Of a DNA stretch of 6,766 bases, positions 6,136 through 6,766 are shown piece after piece. The number at the start of each line of letters is the position of its first letter. Position 1 is the stretch's first letter. The notes below the pieces were generated by a model. That model did not search any database and was not told where the DNA came from. It worked only from the letters and a program-made list of their open reading frames with translations. This DNA is from Candidatus Hydrogenedentota bacterium (GTDB lineage Bacteria; Hydrogenedentota; Hydrogenedentia; Hydrogenedentales; SLHB01): NCBI GenBank assembly GCA_003557825.1, contig PWNM01000544.1, forward strand, positions 1 to 6,766, written 5' to 3'. The translations under genes and the position numbers were made by a program.

Positions 6136-6766
6136 GTGGCTATCGACCAAGCACTTACGGAACGGTTCGGCGATCCACCATCGCCGAACCGTCGCCCGGC
6201 ATTGGACGAGCTTGTCCTAACCATTTTGTCCCAGAACACAACAAGTACCAACACCCGTCGCGCCTACGACGCCATGCGAGCCCAATATCCCGACTGGGCC
6301 GATGTTCTGGCCGCTCCCCAAGCCGATCTCGAAGCCCTGCTACGTCCTGGTGGGCTCGCTCCTACCAAAGCGGTCCGCATCCAGCGAATTCTCGCCGAAC
6401 TCGCCAAACGGGGTCCTCTCAGTCTGGACTTTCTCGATGGATGGGAAACGGAGGCCATCGAACAATGGCTCCTCGAACTGGACGGCGTCGGATACAAGAC
6501 AGCGCGATGCGTATTGCTTTTTGCTCTCGGCCGCGATGCATTTCCCGTCGATACCCACATCCTACGGATATTGAAGCGCGTGGGCCTGCTATCCGAAACA
6601 CGCACCCTTGAACAGGCCCATCGGGATGTTGCGGCTAACGTTCCCCAAGGGCGGAGCTATAGTCTCCATGTCAATCTCATTCGCCTCGGCCGCACCCTCT
6701 GCCGCCCTCAAAAGCCCAAATGCGCTGAATGCCCGCTCCTCGACCTATGCGCCTATGGACAAAACA
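6136..6766 (+). CDS. Endonuclease III-like HhH-GPD DNA glycosylase/AP lyase with [4Fe-4S] cluster (3' end cut by window)
   Basis: This base-excision repair enzyme would remove damaged bases and nick abasic sites. The frame is open to the window end (210 residues from this GTG). It has the LxxTILSQN motif (26-34), the helix-hairpin-helix LDGVGYKTA (115-123) with catalytic Lys121, and FPVDTHILR (136-144) with catalytic Asp139. Cys189, 196, 199 and 205 form C-x6-C-x2-C-x5-C. All key residues of Nth-type enzymes are present, and probably only a few C-terminal residues are missing. The usual Pro of LPGVG is Asp here. It belongs to the SQNT subgroup rather than classical Nth, so no symbol is given. 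The start is uncertain: GTG 6136 lacks a Shine-Dalgarno sequence. An in-frame ATC at 6115 lies 6 bases after AGGAG (6104-6108) and adds RPREHL-type residues typical of homologues. A TTG at 6058 would overlap the lyase gene. It follows the lyase gene by about 50 bases and may be cotranscribed. Confidence 0.92.
   Translation, partial: MAIDQALTERFGDPPSPNRRPALDELVLTILSQNTTSTNTRRAYDAMRAQYPDWADVLAAPQADLEALLRPGGLAPTKAVRIQRILAELAKRGPLSLDFLDGWETEAIEQWLLELDGVGYKTARCVLLFALGRDAFPVDTHILRILKRVGLLSETRTLEQAHRDVAANVPQGRSYSLHVNLIRLGRTLCRPQKPKCAECPLLDLCAYGQN
6162..6192 (+). repeat. Perfect 13-bp inverted repeat (hairpin) in the 5' part of the glycosylase gene
   Basis: ACGGTTCGGCGAT (6162-6174) and its exact reverse complement (6180-6192) flank a 5-base CCACC loop. 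The stem is GC-rich and lies 78 bases after the lyase stop, inside the first codons of the glycosylase (coding roughly TERFGDPPSPNR). No T tract follows on either strand, so it is not a standard intrinsic terminator. It could slow translation, stabilise the lyase message end, or attenuate the downstream gene. Confidence 0.6.

Overview
The window is about 6.8 kb of moderately GC-rich bacterial chromosome carrying six genes or gene parts. The left half is transcribed leftward (minus strand): a ferritin, then a separate three-gene operon. The right half is transcribed rightward (plus strand): a large secreted two-copy pectate-lyase-like protein, then a helix-hairpin-helix DNA glycosylase cut by the window end. 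No rRNA, tRNA, CRISPR array, transposase or prophage gene was seen. The secreted right-handed beta-helix protein with a chitobiase-type C-terminal module recalls polysaccharide-degrading bacteria of the Planctomycetes/Verrucomicrobia/Hydrogenedentes kind. That placement is inference from protein style only.

Positions 1-1671 (minus strand) hold a compact operon: a Ca2+/cation antiporter (CaCA family), a 56-residue small membrane protein or lipoprotein, and the N-terminal 187 residues of a polytopic membrane protein resembling the O-antigen ligase/polymerase group. Each junction is a 4-base ATGA stop/start overlap, so translation is probably coupled. The operon has a near-consensus sigma70-type promoter (TTGACA, 17 bp, CATAAT) at 1779-1807. 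This promoter sits inside a cluster of five copies of the pentamer GCATT/AATGC, a possible operator.

Positions 1874-2479 (minus strand) hold a monocistronic FtnA-type ferritin with the complete ferroxidase residue set, followed by a rho-independent terminator that separates it from the antiporter operon. The 295-bp gap at 2480-2774 is the divergent intergenic region between ferritin and the lyase-like gene. It holds the strong Shine-Dalgarno sequence of the lyase gene and a weak candidate promoter.

Positions 2775-6083 (plus strand) encode an 1102-residue secreted protein with a signal peptide, two full-length diverged copies of a pectate-lyase-3-like beta-helix domain, a jelly-roll-like domain and a chitobiase C-terminal-like domain. 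It probably binds or cuts an extracellular polysaccharide whose identity cannot be read from sequence. About 50 bases downstream begins an endonuclease III-like base-excision repair enzyme with an intact catalytic Lys/Asp pair and a [4Fe-4S] cysteine motif. Its start codon is unclear and a perfect 13-bp hairpin lies inside its first codons.

The genes do not form one obvious pathway. The strongest leads are the small coupled open reading frame, the pentamer cluster around the antiporter promoter, the internal duplication in the secreted protein, and the odd start of the repair gene.
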